Positions 1 through 8,858 of a DNA stretch of 64,000 bases are shown here, piece by piece. The position numbers and the translations under genes were made by a program. Source of the DNA: Novipirellula herctigrandis (GTDB lineage: Bacteria > Planctomycetota > Planctomycetia > Pirellulales > Pirellulaceae); NCBI GenBank assembly GCA_007859835.1, contig SJPJ01000001.1, forward strand, positions 245,255 to 309,254, written 5' to 3'. Below the pieces are notes generated by a model. The model worked only from the letters and a program-made list of their open reading frames with translations. It was not told the DNA's origin and made no database searches. Within the stretch, counting starts at the first letter, position 1. Each line of letters starts with the position of its first letter.

Positions 1-84
1 ACTCTGCTTTCGACTTTCCCAAGCGTCGAACTGCAAAAGTTCCAACTCGCCGCGGATGATGAAGGAGTTGTGGACGACGATTGA
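1..84 (+). CDS. C-terminal end of an unidentified protein (partial)
   Basis: An open frame enters from the left edge and ends at a TGA at 82-84, leaving 27 residues. The tail is acidic (ends in GVVDDD) and reads like a natural protein end. It faces the rhamnosidase-like gene, whose stop lies 38 bases further on, so the two would be convergent. Nothing in 27 residues identifies a family. The frame could be chance. Confidence 0.35.
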   Translation, partial: TLLSTFPSVELQKFQLAADDEGVVDDD

Positions 85-121
85 AAGGGCACGTTGTGTT
101 GATCCGTCATCCGATGCGGCG

Positions 122-2581
122 TCAATCATCAGAGACGGCATCGTCGAAGTGCGCGGCACCTTTGTCGATCGTGTTTTTCAATTGCGAGTTTGTAAGCACT
201 CCATCCCATACCGCCACGTCGTCGATTTCGCCTAGCCAATCGCCTCCATCGCTTACCGACAAAGCGCGATCAGGCCGCCTCCCGATGGTGAAATTCTTCA
301 TCGCGATTTGCGAGGTCGCCGAGACATCCTCGCCTACCAGGACGCCGTCGACGTAAAGCTTCAGTCCGTCCGCTTCACTGACAGTCATGGCCACGTGCGT
401 CCAATCTCCGATCGTGATGGTACCGGGGATTGACGCGACCTCCGCGATGACAGCGCCGCCTGGCAACACCGTCGCCGACACCGAGCGGTCAGGTTCGACT
501 CGGATGAACGCGCCCGCTTGATTCGACTTCTGAGTTCCCGCGATATAGGACTTGTCCGAAGATTGGCTTTTTAATCGCACCCAAGCCGCGATCGAAAAGT
601 CGGTTTTAGGCAACGGATTCTCGCTCGTTGAAATGAAGCCTCGCTCGGACTCGAAGGTTGCCGCCCGCCCTATTTTTCCTGGGATAAAACGAACAATTCC
701 GCCTACCAGCCCATCTCGGGAACCGACCGAATCGTCGGCATTGCCGTCGAGTTTCCAGTGTCCAATCAAATTCGCGGGAGGTCCCGTCACCACGACGTGT
801 TCACGCCGCTTAGGCCGATGCCTAACCGTGAACGTCATGTCACCCTGCACCGTTTCGTCCAGGATCAACCGATCACCAACGCGGGTCGCATTCATCACCT
901 GACCATGAGATTCAACCACTCGTGCCACCTCGGATGCGGGTAATTCGATCTTAGCGGTCATCCCCGGAGGCAACGCCACGGACAATTCCAACAACTCGCC
1001 TTCTAGGGTCCAGTCGATTTCGATCGGTCCGCGTGGTGTCGGCACTTTGCCCTTGGCGTACTTCAATCCGCCGATACAGGGTCGAATGCGGGCAACTTCC
1101 CATCCCGGCGTCAGGGCTTCGGCACCAAGAATATATCGCGGCAATAGGTTGGCGGGCGCGGCTCCCCAGGCGTGATTCCAATCCTGGTTGGGTTTGTAGT
1201 TCTGATCCCATGCTTCCCAGGTGATCGTGGTTCCCGCTCGTACCATGTTTCGCCAACTCCGTCGATGCGGAGCCGTTATCATAGCAACCGCGAAATCATC
1301 AGCGCCGTTTTTAAACATCGCTTCCATCAAATATTGTGCTGCATAAACGGAACACCTCATCCCGCGATTTCCCAGCCATTGGGCAATCTTCTCTCGACTG
1401 GATTCTGGGGCCAGTCCGAAAGCGAGCGGAAACAAATTCGCGTGAACAGACTGATGCTCCGTCCCGACACCATCGCGATAACGTCCTGACTCGGCGTCGA
1501 AGAGTTGCCGCTGAAATTCCCCATAGCTCCGTTTCCCGTGCGCAGTGAAACTCTCCACGTCATCATTGATACCGAGGCCGCGAGCCATTTGAATCATCAA
1601 CGCAATCGCTCTCAGGTGAAACGCATTGACGACCGTATTGATTTCTTTGAACTCATAACGATCCCGTTCACCTGCTGGCCAATCAACGATGTCAGTTCGC
1701 TTGATCTGCTGGGCATCGCTATGGATCAATCCATCGGGACCGAGTCGATCGAGCAGCAGTTTCGACTTCACTGACTCGTACCGTTCGGCTAACCACTCGA
1801 CGTCGCCTGTTCGCATCCAGTCCGCATGCAACATAAACACCATGTGCGGCGTCCATTCCGTCGGCCACGTGCCATGCTTCATCAGATGGTCGAACGTATC
1901 TCGGGCCATCTGAACATCGTGGTCGCAATAGTAGTGACTAAGTTGATTCAAATAGGCATCGGCTTCGTATGGAATGCGTTCGCGATCACCGTCGATGTAG
2001 ACACCGGCAAACGTGGTGGCTTTAATCGAGTAGCGACACAGTTCCCAGATCTGATTGAGCATCTGATCAGACGAATCAAATGCAGCAGCATTGTCATCCC
2101 ACGTTGCCGCATACGCCGCTTGCCGCGTCACGTGCTCCGGACGCAGTTCTCCATCCCAGCCTTCGATCTCGAGCCAACGAAACGGCGCAACAACACCCCA
2201 CTCCGCCGGCGTCAAAATCGCGCCACGCTTCTGCTGGGTATTACGCCCGTCAGGCTTGGGCGCCGCAATCACCGGGGCATCACCATCAACGGTAACGCTC
2301 GTTTTCATGTATCGAACGGTCCCAGGCGGATTGCGATCGATGCGTCCTTCCGCAAACGCTTCGCCAAAATGAACGACAACCTCACCGCTTACGCCCGCCG
2401 GAGGATTCAGCCGAACATTTCCAAACGCAACGCGACCAAAATCGACAAGGTAAACACCTGATTCCGTCTGCAAGATATTGACCGGACGCTCATCGACGAG
2501 ATGCACCGGCGCGGCCGATGACCAAGGCATCGTGACCAACCATGAGAGAATCGTGGCTACGCTAGCAAGTGGGATTCGCAT
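122..2581 (-). CDS. GH78-like alpha-L-rhamnosidase with C-terminal LamG domain
   Basis: Secreted glycoside hydrolase predicted to remove alpha-L-rhamnose from polysaccharides. The chosen start gives MRIPLASVATILSWL..., a good signal peptide; an upstream in-frame ATG would put the repeat tract into the protein. An N-terminal beta-sandwich is followed by the (alpha/alpha)6 catalytic region. The segment VYIDGDRERIPYEADAY (about residues 194-211) matches the GH78 active-site segment, with the Glu of DRER as candidate general acid. After the beta-sandwich that closes the GH78 fold, residues from about 605 to the end form a LamG/concanavalin-like domain (starts LIGHWKLDGNADDS), a likely glycan-binding or surface-tethering module. 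It is last in a same-strand run behind a sigma factor, a FecR-LamG protein and a DUF1559 protein, which suggests regulated expression. The LamG domain is strikingly like that of the FecR protein. Substrate is not determinable here. Confidence 0.85.
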   Translation of the reverse strand: MRIPLASVATILSWLVTMPWSSAAPVHLVDERPVNILQTESGVYLVDFGRVAFGNVRLNPPAGVSGEVVVHFGEAFAEGRIDRNPPGTVRYMKTSVTVDGDAPVIAAPKPDGRNTQQKRGAILTPAEWGVVAPFRWLEIEGWDGELRPEHVTRQAAYAATWDDNAAAFDSSDQMLNQIWELCRYSIKATTFAGVYIDGDRERIPYEADAYLNQLSHYYCDHDVQMARDTFDHLMKHGTWPTEWTPHMVFMLHADWMRTGDVEWLAERYESVKSKLLLDRLGPDGLIHSDAQQIKRTDIVDWPAGERDRYEFKEINTVVNAFHLRAIALMIQMARGLGINDDVESFTAHGKRSYGEFQRQLFDAESGRYRDGVGTEHQSVHANLFPLAFGLAPESSREKIAQWLGNRGMRCSVYAAQYLMEAMFKNGADDFAVAMITAPHRRSWRNMVRAGTTITWEAWDQNYKPNQDWNHAWGAAPANLLPRYILGAEALTPGWEVARIRPCIGGLKYAKGKVPTPRGPIEIDWTLEGELLELSVALPPGMTAKIELPASEVARVVESHGQVMNATRVGDRLILDETVQGDMTFTVRHRPKRREHVVVTGPPANLIGHWKLDGNADDSVGSRDGLVGGIVRFIPGKIGRAATFESERGFISTSENPLPKTDFSIAAWVRLKSQSSDKSYIAGTQKSNQAGAFIRVEPDRSVSATVLPGGAVIAEVASIPGTITIGDWTHVAMTVSEADGLKLYVDGVLVGEDVSATSQIAMKNFTIGRRPDRALSVSDGGDWLGEIDDVAVWDGVLTNSQLKNTIDKGAAHFDDAVSDD

Positions 2582-2602
2582 GTGACTCGGTGTTCCTTGA
2601 TA

Positions 2603-2685
2603 TTCGCCGCGGGGCATGGGCTTCGCCGCGGGGCATGGGCTTCGCCGCGGGGCAATGGGCTTCGCCGCGGGGCAATGGGCTTCGC
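2603..2685. repeat. Four-copy 19/20-bp tandem repeat upstream of the GH78 gene
   Basis: Two perfect copies of the 19-mer TTCGCCGCGGGGCATGGGC (2603-2640) are followed by two copies of a 20-mer differing by one extra A (2641-2680) and a five-base stub. The array begins 21 bases before the rhamnosidase start codon and so covers its 5' leader or promoter. The two homogeneous sub-blocks suggest stepwise slippage or unequal duplication. Confidence 0.9.
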
Positions 2686-2942
2686 ATCAGAGCGTTGCAT
2701 ACGGGTGACCGACATCCGATCCATCGATCGCGACATTTTAACGATTTCCGGACCGCCGCTTGCATCACTCATTCAGTTGCTATCGACGGCGTTTCGACGA
2801 CGATCGGCTACCCTTGACAACAACTTTCAAACTGTTCGAGCGTTGCAAGCAATGGCGTGCCCGTCCTAATGTAGCTGGACGTCACCAGAATTCCGTCCCC
2901 CGATGTCTGGCGACATCAGCTATCCCTTTTTTAGCAAGTGCG

Positions 2943-3146
2943 TTAGTTAGACGCTTCCGTTGCATCGCTCGGCACTTCGGTGATCGTCTCGTCCAAATCC
3001 AAGTTGGTATTGTTGGCGTCGGGGTTGTCGCTGAGATATTGACCAATTTCGTCACTATTGGTGACGACACCGGGATCGCTACTATCACAACCTACGAACG
3101 CGAGCGAACCCGCTACCAGAAACATCAATACGAAATTGCGAACCAT
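2943..3146 (-). CDS. Small lipoprotein paired with DUF1559 protein
   Basis: A 67-residue protein with a short basic N-terminus, a hydrophobic stretch and a lipobox LAFVGC ending at Cys20, giving a mature lipoprotein of about 48 residues that is acidic and rich in Asp, Asn and Ser. No domain is recognised. It lies 87 bases downstream of the DUF1559 gene on the same strand, so co-transcription is likely. The same pairing recurs in this window at 15211-16669, suggesting a functional unit. The function is unknown; a surface or pilus-assembly accessory role is inference only. Confidence 0.75.
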   Translation of the reverse strand: MVRNFVLMFLVAGSLAFVGCDSSDPGVVTNSDEIGQYLSDNPDANNTNLDLDETITEVPSDATEASN

Positions 3147-3233
3147 GTCTAAATTCCATTACTACGATCAAACTTGAAACGAAAGAGCCGGGCGCACGTG
3201 CACCCGGCCTGAGAAAGACGAACCGCGTTGGCC

Positions 3234-4469
3234 TCAGAATTCTTCTTCGATGACCTCTTTGCCCGCTCGCGTTCCCAAGGCTCCCCAAAGACCGAACGGG
3301 CTTGCTGAACCGGGAGGGAGGTTGTTGCTCGGGTCATCGCCCACGTGTCGGCTGGACTGGTTACCCGCCTCGATGGAATCCGTAATGAACTTGACTGCTC
3401 CGTCTCCCATCAATATATGACAACCACCTTGATGGCGACTTCCTGCGGGATACAGACCGTCCGACAATTCGTTTTCATTCCCGTTCGAATCAACGCAGAG
3501 ATTGCTGTTTGGCGGTGTGACGATGGTCAGGTATCCGTAGACACCGCGTCCCATTGCCCACTTGTAACCGCGTCCGGCTTCTTGGGAACCACCGAGGGCG
3601 ATGCTGGTAAAGTTGGCACCCGACTTCCAAAATTGCGGACGTAGTGGATCGATGTCACCGTCGCATGCTTGGTTTCCACCTTCGTTTCGCGAAACAACAA
3701 CACTCGTGCTGCCCGACACGAGACGGGTACGCGTGTCATTGTCGCCAAGGTCCGTCACGATTTCGCCCCCACAAATTGTGTTGGCCAAACCATCGAGGAT
3801 GTCGCGGAACCTCATCACGTGACGTGAACGAAAGAACCCGCGATTCGAAACACGTGAACGCTGACGATACGTCGCCACTTGCCAACCCGACCCGGACTCA
3901 TTTCCGCGATCGTCGATGTTACTGAGCAGTAACGCCGTGGCATCGCCGAGACTCGCGGCATAGTTCGTGCGGCCTTGTGCGGGCAGACCGCGTCCTGGAT
4001 CACTCGGGCATCGCAAGCCGGGCACTTCAGTCAACCAGGGTGTATACGGATCGGTCGTACCGTGGCTAGCGATCGTAAAGCGAGGCTCGCTCCCCATCGG
4101 AGGATGGACCACGGTGCCGCCGGGCGCAATGTAGGGGTTGCTGATTTGCTCCCACAACGCTTGCTGCTCCATAAACGGGGTTAACCCGACCAACCAGCTC
4201 AACTCGAGCACGTTGTCTGGAAGAGGCTTGGCCGCCCCGACCTTTTGGTTCGTGCCACCGTTTTGCATCGGCAACTGATTGTAGGCGGAGTGATAGTTGT
4301 GGACAGCCAGACCAATTTGTTTGAAATTGTTGCTACAGCTCATCCGACGTGCCGCCTCACGAGCGGCCTGAACTGCCGGCAAGAGCAAGCCGACCAAGAC
4401 GCCAATGATTGCGATCACGACCAGCAATTCGACGAGAGTAAACGCGGGACGAAGAACAGAACGCTTCAT
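3234..4469 (-). CDS. DUF1559 family prepilin-like protein
   Basis: A planctomycete-expanded family with a type IV pilin-like N-terminus. From the chosen ATG the protein starts [20 protein letters not shown], a prepilin N-methylation helix; translation from further upstream would bury this signal, so the internal ATG is preferred. The family motif [17 protein letters not shown] follows the helix, and the C-terminal H-X9-DG signature is seen as [16 protein letters not shown]. The protein is probably processed by a prepilin peptidase and displayed at the cell surface. It sits directly behind the FecR-LamG gene, whose stop is 106 bases from this start, and before a small lipoprotein gene, so it probably belongs to the sigma-factor unit. 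The exact role of the family is not established. Confidence 0.9.
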   Translation of the reverse strand: MKRSVLRPAFTLVELLVVIAIIGVLVGLLLPAVQAAREAARRMSCSNNFKQIGLAVHNYHSAYNQLPMQNGGTNQKVGAAKPLPDNVLELSWLVGLTPFMEQQALWEQISNPYIAPGGTVVHPPMGSEPRFTIASHGTTDPYTPWLTEVPGLRCPSDPGRGLPAQGRTNYAASLGDATALLLSNIDDRGNESGSGWQVATYRQRSRVSNRGFFRSRHVMRFRDILDGLANTICGGEIVTDLGDNDTRTRLVSGSTSVVVSRNEGGNQACDGDIDPLRPQFWKSGANFTSIALGGSQEAGRGYKWAMGRGVYGYLTIVTPPNSNLCVDSNGNENELSDGLYPAGSRHQGGCHILMGDGAVKFITDSIEAGNQSSRHVGDDPSNNLPPGSASPFGLWGALGTRAGKEVIEEEF

Positions 4470-4574
4470 GGTAAAGATTCCCAAACGAGGAGAGAGTATT
4501 GGTGAAATGACACCAACAGAAAGAAATTGGTTCCAGACCGGTCTCGAGTACGAAGAATGGTTTTCGGTGGGCAC

Positions 4575-6200
4575 TTACTTTTCCTTTGTTGCTGAAAGCT
4601 CGCTGAATCGTCCGGCACCGAGACGCATGACCAACTCCAATTCGCTGGCCGTCAGTGCGCCATCCCATACCGCCACATCGTCGATCTTGCCGCTCCAATA
4701 ACAATTTGAACCGCCGATTTGCACCGGATCAGGCCGCCGCGCGATGGTGAAGTTGCCGGCCTCGACATGCGATTTTCCTGCGTCGCTGGAGCCGACGAGC
4801 CCGCCATTGAAATACAGCTTTAACCCGTTCACTCTGCTGACGGTCATCGCAACATGGGCCCATTGTCCGATTACACACTGGCGCGCCGATGAGGCCGCTT
4901 CGATGATCACGTTGTCATTCGGGAGCACCGTCGCCATCAAAGAAAGATTTGGTTCCACACGTAAAAACGCGCCCGCCACGGACGACTTCTGAGTGCCCGC
5001 GATGTAGGCTTCCGTTGTCGATATTTCGTCCATCGATACCCATGCCGCCAAAGTAAAGTCCGTGCGTGGCAACGGGTCGGCTCCCATCACGATGAAGTCA
5101 CCGTCACCATCAAATGCTGCGGCTTGCCCCAATCGTCCGGGCGAAAACGCAACGTCGCCACTCACTTTCCCGTGTTGCACTCCAACGGAATCTTTCGCGT
5201 TCCCATCAAACTTCCAGTGCGCCACCAACTCGGCCGCGGACAACGAGACCGAGGTTTGATCACGCGGCCTCGATTGCCACAAACTTCTTATCGATAACGC
5301 GTGTGAGTGATTGTCTGGATCGTGCAGCGAAACGACTCCGACCTCTCCATCCATCGTCGCTGCCTGATTAGCCGTTAACCGAATCGGGTCCGCAGGCCGG
5401 TCCTCGATCGACTCAGACGACAGAAGCTCCACGACGCCCGACAAGACGACGACATTGAGTTCGCCACTGGGTTGCACTTCAACACCAAAACGCGTTCCCA
5501 AATCAACAACCCGCGACTTCTCGGTACGAATCGTAAAACCCTTCGACTCGGGCGTTTCGCAATGAGCGACTAGTTTGCCAACCTTCAGATATCCCGAGTT
5601 AACGCTGCCCGGTTGGCTGCCAACCCAAAACTCTACCGGGCCCTGCAACACGACCTCAGCCCCCGAGTTGTATCGAAGCTCCGCGACGCCACTTTTGAGG
5701 ACCAACTTCTGCCCCGCATTGATCCCAGTATTAATCTGCGGCGAAAACCCATCCCAATCCGGCAGATCTACACCCACCAAACGCGCGATCGGACCAGGCG
5801 TCGCACTCACGACACCATCGCGATGCGAATTATTTGGAGGCGAGAAACGAGTTCCCCAGTATCCAACACACACACACAACAAGACCGCCGCCGCAAAGTA
5901 GGCGAGACGCAACGGATGACCGTGCCAATCAAAGACGCTCCATGCGGCTCTCGGCAACGAAACAGGATGAGGTGACTCACTCTCGGCTAACGCTTCATTT
6001 GGTTGCAGACCGCCCCCGGCCCAAGTCCGAATGTTCGTCGCATCCCAGAGGCAGGCCTGGTAAAATTGATTGATGCCCGGACTGCTCGCAACGAGCCGGC
6101 TCAACTCCTCCGATTCTTCCTGTGTCAACTCATCATGCAGAGAGCCTTCAACGAGTCGGATGATTTCTTCTTGTAGCTTCTGGGGCAGAGGATCATTCAC
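4575..6200 (-). CDS. FecR-domain membrane protein with C-terminal LamG domain (putative anti-sigma partner)
   Basis: A 541-residue protein overlapping the sigma-factor gene by 8 bases, so translationally coupled to it. Residues 1-60 form a small helical cytoplasmic domain as in FecR-type anti-sigma factors (EEIIRLVEGSLHDELTQEES). A single membrane helix lies near 97-118. The FecR domain spans about 138-285 (GVAELRYNSGAEVVLQGP; VVDLGTRFGVEV). From about 326 to 535 there is a LamG/concanavalin-like domain (VAHWKFDGNAKDSVG; KIDDVAVWDGAL). Known FecR proteins relay an outside signal to an ECF sigma factor; here the external LamG domain could sense a glycan. That LamG domain is very close to the one on the rhamnosidase-like enzyme encoded 2 kb downstream. 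Anti-sigma activity is inferred from architecture and operon position. Confidence 0.85.
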   Translation of the reverse strand: MNDPLPQKLQEEIIRLVEGSLHDELTQEESEELSRLVASSPGINQFYQACLWDATNIRTWAGGGLQPNEALAESESPHPVSLPRAAWSVFDWHGHPLRLAYFAAAVLLCVCVGYWGTRFSPPNNSHRDGVVSATPGPIARLVGVDLPDWDGFSPQINTGINAGQKLVLKSGVAELRYNSGAEVVLQGPVEFWVGSQPGSVNSGYLKVGKLVAHCETPESKGFTIRTEKSRVVDLGTRFGVEVQPSGELNVVVLSGVVELLSSESIEDRPADPIRLTANQAATMDGEVGVVSLHDPDNHSHALSIRSLWQSRPRDQTSVSLSAAELVAHWKFDGNAKDSVGVQHGKVSGDVAFSPGRLGQAAAFDGDGDFIVMGADPLPRTDFTLAAWVSMDEISTTEAYIAGTQKSSVAGAFLRVEPNLSLMATVLPNDNVIIEAASSARQCVIGQWAHVAMTVSRVNGLKLYFNGGLVGSSDAGKSHVEAGNFTIARRPDPVQIGGSNCYWSGKIDDVAVWDGALTASELELVMRLGAGRFSELSATKEK

Positions 6201-6750
6201 TGGAAGTCTCCGCCATTGCGAGTCCGTCGACGCACCTCACCAAGGACAACCGAAGTCGCCGAACCGTCTGCCTCACGCTATCAAAGCTGCGACCGACATC
6301 GGCAGCGATATCACGGCGGTCCTCCAATCCCGAATAATATCGCTTCAACAACTCGCGATGACCGGCACTGAGTTTCTGCAAACAGATCAATAAGTTTCGC
6401 TGTCGAACCTCAACCTCGTCGATGTTCTGCGTGAACTGCTCGGCGACTGCCTCCAAAAATTCATTCGTCATGCGTGAGCCTTCACGCTCGGACTTTTTTC
6501 GGTGAGCGAGGACCAGATAATGTGCGATCGTTCGCGCCCATGCACCAAAATCTCGAGACGAATCGTACTGCTCAAACTGCTGCCAGAGGCGGATACGGGT
6601 CTGCTGCGCGATATCGTCCGCGTCGGACCAACGAGGCACCAATGACAAAATGTAGGCATACAAACGCCGCTCCTCATCGCCGAGCAAGCGTATGAATTCC
6701 AATGTGCGATCGCTTTCAGCGGCACTAGGGCTGTCCTCGATCTCCACCAT
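6193..6750 (-). CDS. ECF sigma factor, Rhodopirellula/Verrucomicrobium family
   Basis: A 185-residue sigma-70 family protein of ECF size. Region 2 is visible as DADDIAQQTRIRLWQQF and the region 4 helix-turn-helix as RDIAADVGRSFDSVRQTVRR, which would read the -10 and -35 elements. The start at 6750 is chosen because GGGAGAA lies just upstream and the conserved domain begins soon after; an earlier in-frame ATG would add 68 non-conserved residues. The stop codon overlaps the next gene, a FecR-LamG protein, giving the classical sigma/transmembrane-regulator arrangement. Likely targets include its own operon and the downstream DUF1559 and rhamnosidase genes, but no promoter motif could be assigned by eye. 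Confidence 0.92.
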   Translation of the reverse strand: MVEIEDSPSAAESDRTLEFIRLLGDEERRLYAYILSLVPRWSDADDIAQQTRIRLWQQFEQYDSSRDFGAWARTIAHYLVLAHRKKSEREGSRMTNEFLEAVAEQFTQNIDEVEVRQRNLLICLQKLSAGHRELLKRYYSGLEDRRDIAADVGRSFDSVRQTVRRLRLSLVRCVDGLAMAETSSE

Positions 6751-7050
6751 TCGTTCTCCCGTATCCGAGTAACCCGTAGATTTGCAATCTAAGAGTAATA
6801 AGCCCGAAAATGAGTTCTGTGACGCGAAACTTTCACCAAATCTTCTTTTTTTGGAGAATCTTCCTCTGAAAGGCTCCGCAGCCTCCACCAATCGAGCGGC
6901 AAATAGAAGAGTGCGCGAGATCATTGGCGCGAACGCTGGCGGCGTATCGCCCATCTCGGTCTAGAACTGGATCCGCATCCACGCACCAAACGGGAGCAGG
7001 CGACAGTACCGATCACTCGCAGCCCAGCCCCGAATCTCGTACGAGTCACC
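6751..7050. other. Upstream region of the sigma operon; no gene seen
   Basis: These 300 bases precede the sigma-factor start and should contain its promoter. The part at about 6780-6880 is AT-richer than its surroundings. No convincing coding frame, hairpin or repeat was found. Confidence 0.4.
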
Positions 7051-7200
7051 TCAGAGCTTCGCAGTCGCGAATTTGACAGCAAGACCGACAACGACAGCAC
7101 CTGCGATTCGGTTCAGAATCTGTCGACCGCGTAGAGATTTGGTGAACCATGCGTTCATCTTGCTCGGCAAGGCAGCAACGCCCGCGGGTGAAAAAATGGT
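7051..7200 (-). pseudogene. C-terminal remnant of a LysE/RhtB-like amino-acid exporter
   Basis: On the minus strand a frame ending at a TGA (7051-7053) encodes ...ILNRIAGAVVVGLAVKFA followed by a short tail. This resembles the last transmembrane segment of LysE/RhtB exporters (typically LNR..GA..IGLG.KL). Only about 45-50 residues remain, and no matching N-terminal part is found upstream, where the frameshifted RAYT transposase begins. The gene may have been truncated by insertion or deletion. The assignment rests on one short motif. Confidence 0.4.
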
Positions 7201-7201
7201 G

Positions 7202-7900
7202 TTAAGCTCTTACCTCTGCGGCGGGACTTGTTTCTTGGGCCTTCCGCGGGGGCGGATGGTGGATTCGAAGTCGAGGAGACGTGCAATCGGTTCTACCCAA
7301 GTTGTTTGTCCGAGGGGACTGCCTCTCACGAATCGACCATCGGATTTGATCGAATTCCTTGTCGTCGAGCGACTCGTTGACTCGCCTGATCCAATTCGAC
7401 GAACGGGGGATCGGCCATGGTGCCAGTAGCTTTTGCTGTGGTTCGCGGTCTCGGGACCAGCGATAGAGCGATCCCCATCGCCAATCCTCTGCCTTTTCCA
7501 CAGAGCCTTGCTCGTTTCGCATTTCGTTCAACGTAACGGCACAGGTCAAGGAAGTGATCGTCATCCTGAACAGGAAAGCTCTTGAATCGCCCTTGGTACA
7601 CATAGCCTTCTCCCTCAGTGTGATAGTGGGCGTGGTAGCGCATCGTGTGCGTTAGCGTGCTCCATCGCAGGAAATGGCTCATCCCTCCGTTCTCGCTTGG
7701 CTGCAGCACCAGGTGCAAATGATTTGGCATCAACTGGTAGGCAAGGATTTGGCAGGGATTGAGAGCTGCAGTCCTTCGGACAAAATGTTTTCGAACGCTT
7801 CGTAGTCGGCTTCCTTGTGAAAGATGGTCGAACGCCCATTTCCCCGATTCAGGGCTTGGTAGAGCGCATCTTTCTCGTCCGCACGTTTGGGCCTAGGCAT
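7202..7900 (-). pseudogene. REP-associated tyrosine transposase (RAYT, Y1/IS200-like), two frameshifts
   Basis: Three reading frames in order make one RAYT protein. From an ATG at 7900: MPRPKRADEKDALYQALNRG..., typical of the RAYT N-terminus. After a frame change near 7750-7775: AYQLMPNHLHLVLQP, carrying the His-X-His (HUH) metal site, then the RYVERNAKRARL segment with the expected catalytic Tyr (CRYVERN). After a second frame change near 7500: EKAEDWRWGSLYRW and LLAPWPIPRSSNWIRRVN, the family C-terminus. The gene is therefore inactive unless sequencing errors explain the shifts. RAYT proteins mobilise or maintain REP palindromes; a REP-like hairpin lies at 25595-25708. Confidence 0.85.
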
Positions 7901-7947
7901 ATCAACAACCTAATATTCTCCTCGCGGCCGTAAAAGAGTGCTGACAT

Positions 7948-8730
7948 TTGGTATGTCCCCTAGATGAAATAAATCAATCAAGAGGGCCATCTAGATGCTT
8001 CATTGGAAGTATTCACTTCCCTTCCAAATGGAGCCACTCAGATGGCCACAAGAACAAGCGTCCGAAACTGCAATTGCGTTACCAAACGTTTCTTCGGAAA
8101 GCCAAACGGACACGTTCAAGAACGGGGGCAAGTTTGGGGACGCAGCACTTTGGCATTGTAGCGGTTGATTGTGCCAAGTGGCGAAGCAAGTGGATGCTCT
8201 GCGACTTCTTCGGACGCGTTCTGCTCGAGCCGACTAGCGTGGAGCATCGGCGCGGTGACTTCGCCGCCATGATTGTGGCGATCAATGACGCCTGCGATGC
8301 CGAAGGGATCACCGATCGCATTGTTGCGGTCGAGATGACCGGCATCTATCACAAGCCGATTCAAGCGGCCTTTCGGGAGGCCGGCTTTGACACCCGCATC
8401 GTTCACCCCTTCGCATCGAGCCACTACCGCAAACCGCTCTATCCCGCCGCCAAGACCGGCGACAACGACCTGGAAGCCATCGTTCATGCCGCTGTCGCCG
8501 GGTACGGATAGGCATCGTTGCTGGGCGGGGGAGTCTATCAGCACCTCCAACACTCTCGCGACATCGACTCAACCTCGTCAAGCCACAAACGCGACTGACG
8601 GTTCAGATCCGCAGACTGATGCATCAAGTCATGCCCGGTTACGTCGACCTTTAGGAAGACGACAAGCTGTATCACAAGTCTGTTGCCATGCCGATTGGGC
8701 TGGGCTTCGCATCAAGCCAAGCGATTTGAA
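7948..8730 (+). pseudogene. IS110 family transposase, truncated and frameshifted
   Basis: The first part encodes the N-terminal DEDD RuvC-like nuclease domain of IS110 transposases: IVAVDCAKWRSKWML, IVAVEMTGIYHKP and DNDLEAIVHAAV supply the acidic residues. The frame ends at a TAG at 8509-8511. Beyond it, degenerate coding text continues (NLVKPQTRLTVQIRRLMHQ, EDDKLYHKSVAMPIGLG) interrupted by stops and a frame change. The C-terminal domain with the conserved Ser is missing after about 8730. The true start is probably inside the listed span, near the KNKRPKLQLRY segment. The element is dead; no clear IS ends were seen. Confidence 0.85.
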
Positions 8731-8858
8731 CAAGCCGACACCGAGGATTACTATATGGTGGGTGGCACCATACAGATTATAGAGCTGACACGAAGCGTGT
8801 CTGAGAAGCCCGATTTCGCTGTCATTTGCAACGTGCCGCATGTCTTCGCCGTGATCGA

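Noticed and set aside
1826-2461. A 211-residue plus-strand frame opposite the rhamnosidase gene
   Set aside because: It lacks any domain or ribosome-binding site and mirrors the codon bias of the minus-strand gene, which has clear GH78 motifs.
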